Source: Styela clava (Eukaryota > Chordata > Ascidiacea > Stolidobranchia > Styelidae). From it: a stretch of DNA of 64,000 nucleotides. A program made the position numbers and the translations under genes. A model generated the notes under the pieces. The model was given only the letters and a program-made list of their open reading frames with translations, ran no database searches and had not been told where the DNA came from. Below are positions 10,892-24,731 of this stretch, in pieces; position 1 is the first letter of the stretch, and the number at the start of each line of letters is the position of its first letter. The stretch spans positions 1,860,001-1,924,000 of the forward strand of contig NC_135257.1 of NCBI RefSeq assembly GCF_964204865.1, read 5' to 3'.

Positions 10892-13835
10892 CAATGGTAC
10901 AATTACTGTTTGTTGAATATCACATAGAAAACCGAATGTGTAGAAACGCCCTGCTCATACTTTTATATGATTGTACATAACATGGTAAAAACCACAGCCG
11001 ACTTTATTTTTGCATCGCCAAACATCATTTCAAGGAAATATTGTGAAGGCAAATTTAACTGAGGAGATAAGAAACACATGATGAGGCAAAATAATGATGA
11101 ATTGTTTAATTCTATTCATTCCAAACACGACATAAGCGCAACACCATTTTTTGAGCAATACTGCGCGTTACAGCGCAGCAGTTATTTGTGACCGTGAATT
11201 ATGTATTCAGTAAAGGAATTTCCACAGACCTCATGAAGCTACCTGACCACAGACTGCTCATTTTCCAAGTATATCATATGTTGTTTATGACCAACCTAAC
11301 GAGATTTTGCTATAATATATGAGACTGCCCAAAGTGTTTCAACCCAAGACGTCTCGGTTTCCATTTTTTTTCCTAATGCTAGGCAAATTATTCATCAGAT
11401 AATTTCGAGTGATATATTTAACAAAAAATTAATAAAGTGAACGTATACTTATAAACAATATTATATATATAATGTGGAGAAATTGGTAGTGGCACAAAGA
11501 ATCACCTCAGCTGGGATATAGATAAATATGTAACTTATCAGTGGCTTAGGATGCCTTCATGGCTCCACAGCGCGGCAAATAATCATGGCTTGTAAAAACA
11601 CTCATGAGCCCAAATAAAATCGTGATAATGTAACGGATTAATTAGGAATATACGGAAATGTGAACTGATTCCAATATGAAGTACGATATTGATGTCTCTT
11701 TCCAAAAAAAAATCATTCCGAATAATTTACGTATTTTAACTTCGTGTCTCTGCTTTACTTAAACTGAGATTTCTTTCAAATTGACGAGGTGAAAGAAACA
11801 AGACTATACATTATGTTATTTTTAAATAGTAGTTTTGGCGTAACTGGTGGTCAGAACAATATCGATGTATTCGTCTACTGTTGTCATGAATATTGTGCTG
11901 TCATTCGACTGCATGAAAGTCGTATTTATTGTGTGTACAAAAACAGAGATTATTTTTGGCATTGTCTTAGACTTAGAAGAAACATTTTCACGGATATTCA
12001 GACACTGCCAAGGGGACAAACGGAAGGAGTTGGTGCAATGAGTCGCAATTGGATTCGATTTCAAATAGTGTTTGCTTAATCATATCGTCAGATTGGCAAT
12101 AAAAAGTTTCTAACAAAACACGATTCGCTTAGATATGCTCTGCAGTGTCTGTTGATATTGGTAAAATTATTCCCAAATGGTCTCAGTTAGTCGTGGTAAC
12201 AACGTATAGAGGCGCCCGCCATGATTGAAAAAGATTCAAGCTTTTTACTCTTCTGATACAAAACAGTTCAAAATCACTTCACTGCCACTGTATTATACAC
12301 GGAGAGGCCCTGGGCAAAAGTGTTCTGAATGATCGTATGACAAAAGTCGTCACCCCGTTTGAGTAACGGTGAAAACTTGCCCTCGAATAGCGGATTCAAT
12401 CCGGCAAAGTTGACACCTTAGTTGCATAAAACTCTCTCATGCTGCTTTTATAAAACTAAAACTATAAAGAAAATATTACGATGTCAGTAAGTTAAATTAG
12501 AGAAAGTTTAATTATCAATAAATGATTCCAACAGATGAAAGGTTACCACTGTGGACCAAGTGTGGGGGCATAGGGACAGCCGCTTCGGGCAGCGATATAT
12601 AGGAATGAGCAGATCCAAGCTGCAGGGTTCGCGTTATTACACTTGTTTTCCCGATGTGCTTTTATTGGAGTAAAAGCTGTTTTTTATTTATTCTCATGTA
12701 TAACAACATACCTGGCATAAGATACTTTATGATTTAAGTTGAAGTTTAATCCTTAGCGTGACTTGCCATAGTTTATTTAATGTTATTTGAGAATAGCATA
12801 TGGACTTTTAACCGACGACTATATATATATATAATATTCCCTAGTCGTTGAATACACTTTTCATATATTAGCACACCTTCGTTGTTTGAAAATGAGTTGG
12901 CGAACTAATTGTATTATCAATACTGATGCAGATGCCGTAATGTGGAATGCCTGATTATCCACTGATAACACCTAAAAAAAACACTCGAACATACTGGTAA
13001 CGATTGGGACCAATGGTTCACTCTAAACTAGCCCGCTTTACTAATACGGCCTAAGTCAGTATGGAGCGTGGATGTAATTATATCATTAAATATACCATAA
13101 ATGAAAATTCAATAAGATTAGCAGTTTATCGTGAGTATCTGTTTCACGCAAAACAAAGCGAAAGACGTGACGAACCTACGTCAATGACCACCACATTGGA
13201 ACAAATGCGTTCGCATCTTACAGTGATTAAGTGATGAAAATTCGAAATCAATTGGTTCATACTCTTGATCGCGGAAATATTCTCTTTATATCTTAATGCT
13301 TATTTTGAGTCTTTTCGCGAGTTACAACGTAGTTGGCAATTTCAATAACCATCATTTTAACATATAACATTCAACCATCCATTTAAAAGTACTGAGTGTC
13401 AGCAGAAATACGCATTTGCCTTTCCTAGCCCATATGTATATATATCATATTGAAATGAGTATTTGTAGATACGAGCAGCCTGTCTTATTAGATAATTCTT
13501 ATTGGTATTTTAACGTTTTGTGGCCAGAGCATGAAATCTTTCATTTGTCCATGTGTCATTTATGGCCTTGAATTTTAGAATTTGATTCGTGTTTTTTTAA
13601 CTCGACTCGATAAGGTACTCGCTATCCCTAAACTTTACTTCTTTTACTTGTCAAGACTGACCGATATAAATATTAGTTAATTGAATTGTCTACGAAAAAT
13701 CGGATATTTTCCTTTGGTGTTGGCAAACAATTTATGATGTAAAAGTGCCTTGCGGTTCAGAAAATTTTGAAAGTCACTGAACTCTTTCCTCGCTACCTGC
13801 CAAATAGTTTATTACGTCAGAAACTACTGCATTGG

Positions 13836-13843
13836 TGACATCA
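13836..13843 (+). promoter_or_regulatory. CRE/ATF-like octamer of gene C
   Basis: TGACATCA, 123 nt upstream of the ATG, within GCATTGGTGACATCACAGTC. The surrounding block is conserved upstream of gene D. A second half-match, TTACGTCA, lies at 13812-13819. Confidence 0.6.
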
Positions 13844-13958
13844 CAGTCCAATTTCTGTTCTCGAATGGTAGGTACCGGTTTTGGCCTACCTAAAAAATAT
13901 ATCCTATGCTCTTCTCCTTTATTACATTAGTTAATGGAGTTCTCATCAAGATTGAAAT

Positions 13959-16900
13959 ATGAGTTTGAAACCTTCTGGCAAAGTAGAAGCGCCCAAGGGT
14001 AAAGGAAGTGAGTAAAATTTGTTTAACTCAAAATTTAAATATCTTCCGCTCTAATCAGCTTTCCTAACGTTACGTTTCGGTCTCGACTCAACCCGAAACA
14101 TGGAAGCACTTATCTTTTGCATTACGATAACGCTACACAAACTCTTTTTTTGTAATTCTAAGTCAAAATTTATATATATCTCACAATCCAAAACAATTTC
14201 ACTGCAACGAACTTTAAGTGATAGCATTAATTGCAGATTTCGTCATAACTTCTTTTATGGGAAACCTTATATTTGTCCTGCGATAATTCTTGTCTCCTAT
14301 TCAGGGGATTTGATTTATTTACTGGGGCACACCCAGTAATGCTCAGCTATTAATATTTCAAATTATTGTTGCGGGCGCAATGACCCGGAGCTGTGGCACT
14401 CAACCTATTCCAGTCATGAACCTCTTCGGAAAATTGTTGGGTTAACAGACATCAAATTTTTTAAGATCTTCACAGTTACTTTTGCAATAAAGAACAATTG
14501 CATTAGTATCTTAAATAGCTTTGTTTTTGAAAAGTGTAGCAAACCCGAGTTTGTTTCATATAGTGTAACCAAATCTCCATTTCTGCAGATTGAAGTAATA
14601 CCATTCTGAACTCAACGCTGTCTTTGTAGTTTTAATGTAGGATCAGTGTTCCCTCTAGTCTAAGGTCACAGCTTTCAGAGGCTGCTTTTGCCATTAACGA
14701 AAGGTTCCAAACATAATACCTGATTGCCCTGGTAAATATTGGTGCTTTCACCAAGTTTAATGCTCAATTCAAAAAGCACGCGAATTTTCCAATTTGTTTG
14801 AAAATATTTTTTAAAATCTCATCCATCGTGATTTAATCGTGTTATTTGACAAACTTGAATACCTTCAAGTTTTTCTGTTCTTGGCCGCAGAGTTGTTCAA
14901 TAAGTTCTAAAGCACAGTGTTGTATCCGTTTTCTATTGATACTACGTGAATTGACCTTGGCATTTTTATAGGCGACTGTAAATTTGATTCTTATTTTAAG
15001 ATTGTTTCAGAAAAAAGTACGGGCATTATTTTATATCAGCTTTTCTGTGACATTCATTGGTTACTTGCGAACGGCAGCAAAAAAAACACAACAATGCTGG
15101 AAAATCTGTCAAGTCGATGAAGTGTCCTATAGCGACTGCCAGAATCCACGCGAACCCAATTTACTTATGCATTTTATTGAACATATATATCACAGAATTT
15201 CTTATTGTTTCTCTCAAACAGAACCAGGTCAAGCACAAGATAAGAATATCGGAATTCTTCTTTTCGTGTTAGATGGAATAATCATAGTTGCTGCTATTTT
15301 CCTTGTAATGGGAAGAAAAACATGCCCGGACCAAAGTGAGTTTCATATATTGACAAAATAGCATGTTTTTGATTGCAAAAAATTCTTTTGTGGAGGCCAA
15401 TCGCTATAGAGACTTATCATAATAGTTGTCCGACATGTGGTCCGTACAGTTTTAGGATTGAGGATCAAATTTGTCGGCGTTTCGTTTATCAAGGTATAAG
15501 AAAATAAAACCATCAATGCCATTAGAAAGGATATTTACACAGGAAGCATCAGTCATTTCTTTATGTTGCTTAGTAGGCGGTATAACAATTATATTGCCGG
15601 AACCTTGAATACGCCATGCACAAAAACATAACTTTATAAATAATCACATAAATACCAAAATTCTTGCGACCGATTCAGTACAGATAAGTATAGCATTATC
15701 TTTACTTCTTTCGCAAATCAATTATCCATAACTCTGTGTTACCGAATTCTAATGCAGGTTGTCATTAGACTTTTACTACTATATATTTATGTGGGTATAT
15801 ACACATTTTTTGGCAGTTGAAAGAAGCAACAGTCAACAATCAGCAGATTACGATTACTCCAGCGTTGGAAACGGTAAACTATATTACCTTAGATCCATAG
15901 GAGATTTGAAAGAAAAAATAGATATGATAATATGCTATCGGATTCAACCTTCTTTAGTTAACCAAAATTTGAAATCAATCGGCGTTTAATCTGCATGGAC
16001 AAACAAGAGCAAGAACAACCACATGAAATATGAATTTCTGTAAAATATCTTCGACAATTTTGATTTGCCCCGCGTTTTTTTTACTTGTATTTCCACTCTT
16101 TTTCTAGAGTTCCTACGCATTTCGTTTTGTCAATAGACAGCCGTTCGCTGTTTCCGCAATGAGAAACAAATGCATCCTGGGTCTAGGTCTAAAAACAGAA
16201 TTAGAATACAAATGATTATAAATTTGAATTAATCAAACTACAGAATTGATTTAAAATGTTCATTTTTAGTTGACCTTCAGAATTATGGACACGAAAGTCC
16301 GACATTCAACCGATTTAAGCCATCGACTTACGGCAGTTCGAGCTACGGATCAAGTGGATCAAGTTATAGTTCTGGATGGGGTTTTATTTCTTCATTAATC
16401 GGTGGCAGTCCATGGCCCGGAGATTTTGGGTCATCGTCAGGATCAAGTTATGGATCTCCAACGACCAGTTATGAATCAACATATGGTTCAGCTTACAGTC
16501 CTGGTTCGTCTATATCTAGTTCAGGATCAGCATATGCATCCAGTCATACACCAGGATCATCATACTATTCGTCTGGATCGCCATACGAATCGAGTTTTGG
16601 ATACGGTTCGTCAAGTTCCGGTTCTGGGTCGTATTATGAATCAAGTTCAGGATATGGTTCGACTACCAGTTACGGGTCGTCATATGGATCAAATTATGGT
16701 TCAGGGTCGTCATCTTCTAGTTCTGGATCACCGTATGGGTCAAGTTATGGTTCGGGGTCCTCATCTTCCGGTTCTGCGTCACCTTATGAATCAAGTTATG
16801 GTTCGGGGTCAACATATTCCGGTTCTGAGTCACTTTATGGATCAAGTTATGGTTCGGGGTCATCATCTTCCGGTTCTGGATCATCTTATGGGTCAAGTTA

Positions 16901-19900
16901 TGGTCCGAGTTCATCAACTTCCGGTTCTGGGTCACCTTATGGATCAAATTATGGTTCAGGGTCATTGTCTTCCAGTTCTGGATCATCTTATGGGGCAAAT
17001 TATGGTCCTGGTTCATCAACTTCCGGTTCTGGGTCATCGTCTTCCAGTTCTGGAACATCTTATGGATCCAGTTATGTTTCAGGGTCATCATCATCAGGAT
17101 CTGGGTCAAATTATGTTTCAGGGTCATCATCATCATCAGGATCTGGGTCAACTTATGTTTCAGGGTCATCATCTCCAGGATCTGGGTCGAATTATGGGTC
17201 AACTTATGTTTCAGGGTCATCATCTTCAGGATCTGGGTCGTATTATGGATCCAGTTATGGTTCAGGATCATCAACTTCTGGTTCAGGGTCGTATTATGGA
17301 TCCAGTTATGGTCCAGGGTCATCTTATGGATCGAGTTATGGTTCGGGGTCATCGACAAACAAGCCATCTGTTTATGGCTCGGGATCTACAACAGGCGCGT
17401 CACTATCTGGTTATGGGTCGTCGCTTGAATCAATTTCTGTAAACAAGCCTTCTGGTTCCGGATCTCCCAGTATCAGTTCATCATGGAACAATATACCAGC
17501 ATCGCCAGACGAGGAAGTGGCACCAAGTCCAATCGCGGCGATAAACGCAGGTATATATATTTCACATATGTCATGTTGTATCTTACAAAAACCTTGATGA
17601 GAACATTTTAATAAATCTGCAAAAAATGATGCTCATGTTTTGAAAAACTATTTTTACTCTAAAGTTTATACAATATATCGGCAATATCCTACCTATATCG
17701 GTTAGAAACAACTTTTTCTGGGAGTTGATGAACCGAGCATACCGCAGCAAAAAGTGATGCATTTCTAAAGTAGAAATCACCGCTGAATTATAAATAATCA
17801 TAATCGTCATTCCTGTAACAACAACAAGAATTAAAGATATGAGCAATAACTTTATGACTACAGAACAATTATTTATTTGGAGGAGGCGACGTTAATATAA
17901 GAATTAGAGTTCCTCCTCAAGATTGTATGGTAATTTTCTCCAAAAATTTGGCAATGTCTCTTTAACAAGTTGCTGTGTCCCGCCTTATTGAAATCGACCA
18001 TTGTGTGTGGATTAACGAAGTCGTTAGTCGTAACAAGTACCATTTGTGTTGGATGTTATTTTACGCCAAATTGTCATCCTACTCTCTCTGATCTGACAAT
18101 AGGTCTGTGATCGAACTTTCAGATTTGGTCCGATTGTGCAAATTACTAAGCAGAAACTTTTAGGTTTGCTGCATGCAAAAATAACCTCGCACTATGTTGT
18201 AACATCAGGTAAAAAAAAACTTTTGATCAGTGCCGGTTGAATCCACCCAATATTTTGGCGTAAATCGTTGCCTTTGTGTAAATAAGAAGTAATGTGTTTT
18301 GATGTTGACAGTTTTATATTTTTTTGTTAAAGGCAATGCTATCACAACGGAAGAACAGGGAACTCCGATTTCCGATGCAAATTATCCATGTAAGTTTGAG
18401 AAAACGATAGGCCTATCATTCTGATTTTAATGACAACCTCCTTTATCACTCCCAATAAACTCTGGGTTATTCTCCCAAATCGATGTACATAAGTAAGTTT
18501 GCAGATATGTTGGTTTACAATCATATGTAATAGCATCCAACTCTCAGGATTGTAATTAAGCCAAATATTTTCGGTAAAATCCGGCACAAATCAGTCTGAG
18601 GCTTGAAACGATATTATATTTGTACGACTGAACAATTTAATTTAAATCAGACTACAACGATTGTGCAAACAAATATGAATATTTAATTACTTGCTTCTAT
18701 ATGAAAACCCCCAATAAAACGTGATGATGAAATATTTTGCTAAAATGAGTATTTGTGCCTCTTGGTATATTGATAGTAGTATGGTAATAACGACTCCGTA
18801 ACTAATATTTTCAAGCTAACCATTGTTATTATACCAGTAAAATTCTTTTAATCTAACCTTTAGGATTAGAAGTCGTTGCTCATTTCATGACTGGTCTTGT
18901 TCCCTTGTCGAATGTATTCGAACAACAACTCATTATTAACTGCACAAAAACGAATTTTTACCGGTCACGAGTTATTTCACGGTCCATCCGTAGCGTCACA
19001 ATATGGCGTTTAACATGATTTATTCAAGATGAACATATGAGAAGAAACCCCCTTTTACGGTTTTTATTTATTCGGGTCGTATATTGATGAATATGGTGTA
19101 CAGTGAATATAATACTACAGTATATATTCCTTGTCAACCACTTGCTAGGGAGAAGCAGTAAACAATGCGATTCTCTATCAGATTGTTAGGAATCTTGTCA
19201 CGGCATACACGGAACTCACTTTTACAAATTATAATACCGTCCTCGTGGGATATTAGTGTCATCTCCAAATTGGAATTGCCAGTTTGCCACTACTACTCGT
19301 GTCGGCGGAATTCTTTTCGTTGGTTAATTTCCAAATATATTCGGATATAATATATCCAATATATGTTTGAGTAACCCTTTCCCATTCATCTTTTCTGTGT
19401 ATCTTCCAGTAAAGTGTCGTAACCCTATATGTATATGGAGCATTTTAAAGCAATACATCCTTACTTGCTATAGTAATTGCTGCCGACTTGAAATTTGAAG
19501 TGCCTCCAATTCCAATTGAATATTTCTTATATAGAGCACAATATTTTATCGGATATAAATATCGGGTTGGCGAGTCAAGTACAATCAAAGCTTCTTTGAG
19601 TCAGACATAATCAGTGTCCCGAACATTATATAGTTTGATAAGGTACATAAATAGAGCTCATATTCACTCAAAACTAAAATCTTTTAAATGAAATCGATAT
19701 TTAAGGAAATATTGTCAACATTTTCATTCTCTGTGGTAAATTTTACTGGGGTGCATATGATATTGTGCGTTTGTTGTAAAATTTATCAAATTTCTTAGCA
19801 TTTCTTGGAATGTTTTTGGAGACAAATAATATGCGCTTCATGATGAGATACTATGAGCCACAATCAGCAACTATTTCATTTTGCCCATTTTCATTGTCGA

Positions 19901-22900
19901 ATGAGGGATCTCACAGTTAGTGAATTAATTGGAATTTTAGTAATGTTTTCAAGCTATATTAATTACATATTTGCAGTTAAAGATCTCGTCGACATGATAT
20001 CTGAGGATACAATTGTCAACACCAACTTTAAATGCGGGGTTCCAAAATTCAAACCAAATTTAAAAGTCGGACGAATCGTGGGTGAGTTGTGAGCAGTTTA
20101 ATTCTTGTTACTACTTTTTCATTCGCTTCTGGGCGCTGTAGACTTACGTTTGGAAACAGCACTACTAAAAACTGAGTAATTACTAAACGAATGTAAGATA
20201 TTTATATATCCATTATTAATATAAATCTAATCCGGTGTTTTATAGGTGGAGGAGAAGCAGTGAAACATAGTTGGCCATGGGTAGTAGCTCTAATGACGTA
20301 TCGTATATATGCTGGTAAAGAAATCTACTCAAGCGTGAGATATTTATTAATTAATAAAAATTTATGCTGATCATATTTAGTTGTGTGGCGGGTGTGAATA
20401 GCAGGCGAATACCTACACTCATATTCATGCAAACTGTGCATTTAAAAAAAAGATAACGCCAAGTCATACTAGTTAGCGGTCTCGCATTTTAAGATAAAAC
20501 CAGAACTATTCCTGCAAATTTTATGGGTATAATCTTTGAAGTTCAATGTTATCCGTAAAATATGCTCGTAAGTTGAAAGTTGAATATATTTCTGCTTTCA
20601 TTTTCGATGGGTGATGAACTGTTGTCAAAAGGATGATAGTCTCATTTCATTATCAAGCATAAACCTAATGCCCGGGCCTGCTTAGTATACACAGGTATAC
20701 CTGAATTTAAAGTTAAAATATTTCATTTATCACGGATGCTCCTGATAGATATTTTTTGTAAACAAGACGAGTGAGTTGTTTATTTTTTGCTTTCTCAGTC
20801 ATGTGGAGCAACAATTGTTTCACCAAAACATATCATATCAGCATTACATTGCTTCAACGACAAGTTACGTGAAGATGATGAGGAAAAAATCAAGGGTGAC
20901 CCCGATAAATATATTAGATTGTTTATTGGAAAACACGATCAAAATCATATCCTAGGAGAAAAATATGAGGTTTGTACATAAAAATCAGTATTTCCCCACA
21001 TTTGATGACTCTGCGAGTTCAAACCATTTGTACTTCGAATAATGACTTCCTCTCTGTGAACATCTCACTGCTAAATCACTGTCATATCAATGAATTTCAA
21101 GTTCCTTGTCTATTTTGTGATATTCAGCATTTTCTATTTTTGATAACGATATTTCCTAATTACGTAACATCTGGCTTTCTAATTTGTTTACTCTCAAACA
21201 TAAAAAAGCAAAGACATGATTGGTCTGCCAATATTCCTGCTGCTATTTAAATAATTCGACTGATACGCGATACGTGTTTGCAGATTGCAAAAGTACGTTG
21301 GCATCCAAAAGGAGTTACAGAACCATACATCATTTACGATCTAGTGATAATAACAACAAAGACAGAAATCAAGTTTTCTGATAAAGTACAACCAGCATGC
21401 CTTCCGAAATACCAAGCGGAAAGAGAGCACGGTAGGCAAAAGTATGTGCCACCCGGGGGGTAACCCGTTTGAAAAAGTTTTTTATAAGAGTGTTCTATCT
21501 TCTGCCTAAAACAAACTACTAATTTGCGTTTTATCACCTTAAAGCAAGGCAACAAGGCGAAAAAAAAATGGTAATCGTGTTGGGAAACGGTCATCTCTTT
21601 TAGTTGGCTCTGATAGTGACGCTTACCTCCGTACTATTTGAGATATGTACCTCACGCATGGCGAGTCGTTAAAACAATCGCTTGAATTCGCGAAAATCTT
21701 CCTACGGCTTACGCTAACAGACAGAAAGAATTTGATTTTGATTTCTTTCCGGGCCTATCATATCTTTTCAATTCCTAGTTTCGCATAAAACGCGTCAACA
21801 TCATTTGGTAAATACAGAAACGTCAAACCAGATAAAGATAATAATGTATTCTATGAAAATTTCCCGAGATATTTTGGGAAATTATTATTTTGACCACATT
21901 GAAATGCCTTTATTGCCGATTTATTTATTCAATATTTTAACTCAAAGCACGACTTGGTTATCCGGCAATAACAAAGTTTTCATATATTATTCAATACGAA
22001 AATAACACGTAGATAGGATTCAAACGACGAAATCATAAAATGTTAACTATCAGCTTCATAAAAACCCGCATCCCGGGTCAGGTAATGATAATATTGTTCG
22101 CTTAAAATCGGAACCTAATTTACAAACCGTGATATGAAAGATCAAATATTACGCGAAATATAAAAGTAAGACAAAATTAATCCCGAAATATTGATCTATT
22201 TCCTAAGAAGATGTTTCTTAATAAAATGCCGTATTTAGAAATAAAACGGTGAAAAGCGTAAACATTAATTTTAAGAGAGAAGTACAACTCGCGGATGTCC
22301 GTGACGTTTTAATTGTTTATATGCACGAAAACAAGCTCACATGTAGCATCGATTACAGCGTACATGAAATAAAAAAATTATTACTTGTCGGGATATATTG
22401 TTAATGAAGTCAATTTTTATTGTCATTTAATGAGATATTTATATGCGCCGTGATAAGTAGTGGGCAAAATTACTTTATTTAATTTTATAATTTGATATTT
22501 TTACGCGAATAACGAGTATTATCGATACTCCCTTACTAAATGACTGAAGATTCGGTAGCAGTGAGCCATTTTTTCAAAATCAATCATATTAAAACGCCTT
22601 ACGGCGTCGTGAATTACACTTATTTGTGACTGTTATAACTTCTAGTGCCCCCTCCTATTAAAAATACCCTGGCTGCGCCCCTGACCGTCTGTATATTTCA
22701 TGTTTATACAGAGTCGTGGTGTTGGGCTGTCGGATGGGGAAGCACTAAGGGCACAGGTTCAAAAGATGAACTGAAACAAGTTAGACTTCAAATAGGAAAT
22801 GCGGAAGCGTGCTCGCATATTTTGAACTATGAAGAGTCCTTTTTAAAAAAGGAAATAGCTGTTTGTGCTGGAAAAATCAAAGGACGTGATACTTGTCAAG

Positions 22901-23498
22901 GCGACAGGTAAGACTATATTTTGGGTATTTCAAATTTATTATTAAAAGTTATATAGTCCGAGTTTGCACATCAAGACAGAGGTACTATATGTGTTTACGA
23001 TGTTGTCCATCGTTATAAATTGAATGAAGCTTGGCAAAAAATATCATACTTGTGGAATATGATATATATATCCAGTGATGGGATTCAATATTTTGTCAGC
23101 CGGTTCCATCACACAAATGTCATTTTTTCAGCCGGTTCTGTTACAAAAAGTCTTTTTTGTACAAAAACTGTTTTTTTCAGTAATGCCAACCGGTTAGCTG
23201 ATCTCATAAAATTCCGTGAGACGGTTCTATAGAACCGGTGCGAACCGGCTAAATCACACTACTGTATATATCCATTCCCGAGGAGATACTTATAAATTTT
23301 CTTTTTAGTGGAGGACCTCTCACATGCGACGATAACGGCAAGGCAACTTTGTACGGAGCTACAAGTTGGGGTTTCGGTTGCGCAAAAGGCATATACGGAG
23401 TTTATGCGTCAGTCTCTTTTGCACTTGAGTGGATTTGTTGCTTCATGGCGAATATTCCGGGTTGCCGAGGTGTCAGCTGTAATCCCAACCCAGAATAA
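13959..23498 (+). CDS. Gene C: SGY-rich type II transmembrane serine protease
   Basis: Eleven exons: 13959-14007, 15222-15335, 15817-15873, 16270-17550, 18333-18389, 19977-20081, 20246-20334, 20799-20969, 21284-21431, 22712-22907 and 23309-23498. They give 818 codons plus stop, and all internal junctions keep frame. The N-terminus [16 protein letters not shown] is basic and cytosolic. The anchor is at about residues 26-48 ([20 protein letters not shown]). Residues 74-501 form the SGY stalk. The protease is released at GR|IVGG (Arg552/Ile553). The triad is His601 (SALHC), Asp660 (YDLVI) and Ser756 (GDSGGPL), with Asp750 at the base of the S1 pocket and Gly at 226. FKCG before the activation site can pair with the Cys in QPACLP, keeping the domain tethered after cleavage. 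The tail is [19 protein letters not shown]. The 5' half resembles gene D and the 3' half resembles gene E. Confidence 0.9.
16420..17430 (+). repeat. SGY minisatellite in gene C exon 4
   Basis: In-frame degenerate tandem repeats encode units such as [17 protein letters not shown], roughly 19-22 residues each. Ser, Gly and Tyr make up nearly all residues, with tyrosine regularly spaced as S/N-Y-G. Codon usage is mixed (TCA/TCG/TCT/AGT, GGA/GGT/GGG), so selection on the protein, not only DNA slippage, maintains the pattern. The lack of stops in other frames produces long shadow ORFs on both strands. Confidence 0.88.
23073..23264. mobile_element. hAT-type MITE in last intron of gene C
   Basis: A 192-bp element starting CAGTGATGGGATT and ending AAATCACACTACTG (imperfect inverted termini). 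It is flanked by perfect 8-bp duplications TATATATC at 23065-23072 and 23265-23272. Internally it has repeated GCCGGTTC/GAACCGG strings. It ends 44 nt before exon 11, very close to the acceptor. Confidence 0.88.
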
Positions 23499-23547
23499 CT
23501 CACGTATATATATATATATATATAGATTTCAGTAACAAATCTGGTGA

Positions 23548-23553
23548 AATAAA
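23548..23553 (+). promoter_or_regulatory. Poly(A) signal of gene C
   Basis: AATAAA about 50 nt after the stop codon. Gene E has an equivalent signal at a similar distance, within similar 3' UTR sequence. Confidence 0.65.
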
Positions 23554-24731
23554 ATTATATTTACTGACTGGTAAATTAGTTTCTATATTACTGGACTATA
23601 TTATGAAAAGTTAAAGAAAGAAGTAATCGCATCCAGAGTAGTTCTTGACAATATTTCCTAAAATAGCGATTCGATTTTCAACATATCGTTAGTTTCTGAA
23701 GTTGAATATGAACTCTATTCATGTGCTTCGTCGTTGCTCGCAAACTCGACAATGGTCCGGACTCTAATTGCGTTTTACTCAACGACGCAGTGACTGTATT
23801 TGTATTATACACTTTCGAGCAGGATTAGAACAATCTAAGCGCACCATTGGAGGTTTTATTAATATGTATAGGTGCAATGCATTCATTCGTGCGAGCTAAA
23901 ACTTCCGAACAGTGATACATTTAATTTCAATATTTTAATATGGCGAGATCCAACGAACAAAAAATTGTCAAATAAAATGGGATTCGAAATTATTTATGAC
24001 GTATAAAAATCTATTATTGCATTCTAGTGGAAAAAATTGTATATATTTTGTTTTCGGAGCAAACATTACGGCACATCGACGCTTTTCATTTTTTGGATTT
24101 GTTTTGCATTGTGCATTATGTTAGAAGATTTTATGCGCTTCCATCATGAAATGGTAATGTGATTGTCTTTTGGATAGAATAATCTAGGTAGGGCACTTAA
24201 AACAAACGAAGCATTATGAGCCAGAATCAATGAAACCAATCCCACTCTTCTTGCTTTAAACAACTCTTAATCCTCTGCGTAGATCTTTTTCGCGTAGACC
24301 CATCATTTGTCTACATCAGTACAAACACGTTGAACCCCTGTGCAAAGGTTTAATTTTCTTATGCAAAAAATCATCAGTTAATTATTAAAATAAAATTCTA
24401 TTGGCAAAACAAATAATCTTTAAAGTATAGAAAGTTTAATAATAGTGGCATGTATTTGAATATATTTGGACAAAATACATGCAGACTCTCAGAACTGAAT
24501 TTGTTAATATGTGAAGTAAGCTCCTGTGACTCTTGTGATAATATAGGTTCTCAAAATCGTATCTGAAACTATTTGAGACGAAAGTATTGAGTTGCATCTT
24601 GGGCGTTAATAACTAAATTTCACAAAAAAACAATTGGAATATTATTAACGAGGATCAGAGATATATGAGTAATCAGATTATGCTCCGAACAACGTCAAAA
24701 AAAATTGCCACAAAATACTGACTTAACTTAC

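Larger units (their letters stand above)
10795..13958. other. Shared upstream region of divergent genes B and C
   Basis: About 3.2 kb separates the start codons of gene B (-) and gene C (+). I found no convincing exon. It holds short AT microsatellites near 10636-10655 and 12820 and the two CRE-like octamers described separately. Distal regulatory elements of both genes would lie here. Confidence 0.5.

Noticed and set aside
11789..12079. 96-residue ORF in the B/C spacer, with overlapping ORFs on both strands
   Set aside because: No recognisable domain, no matching splice context, and several overlapping short frames of equal length. Chance is the simplest explanation.
16717..17367. 216-residue antisense ORF over gene C exon 4
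   Set aside because: Same repeat artefact on the opposite strand. Equivalent antisense frames occur over gene D exon 4 (30447-30947) and have no independent support.
16402..17442. Long plus-strand frame rich in His/Gln/Met over the gene C repeat exon
   Set aside because: It is an alternative reading of the SGY repeat DNA. The true frame is fixed by phase-matched splice sites on both sides and by the paralogues. Low stop density is a by-product of the repeated codons.
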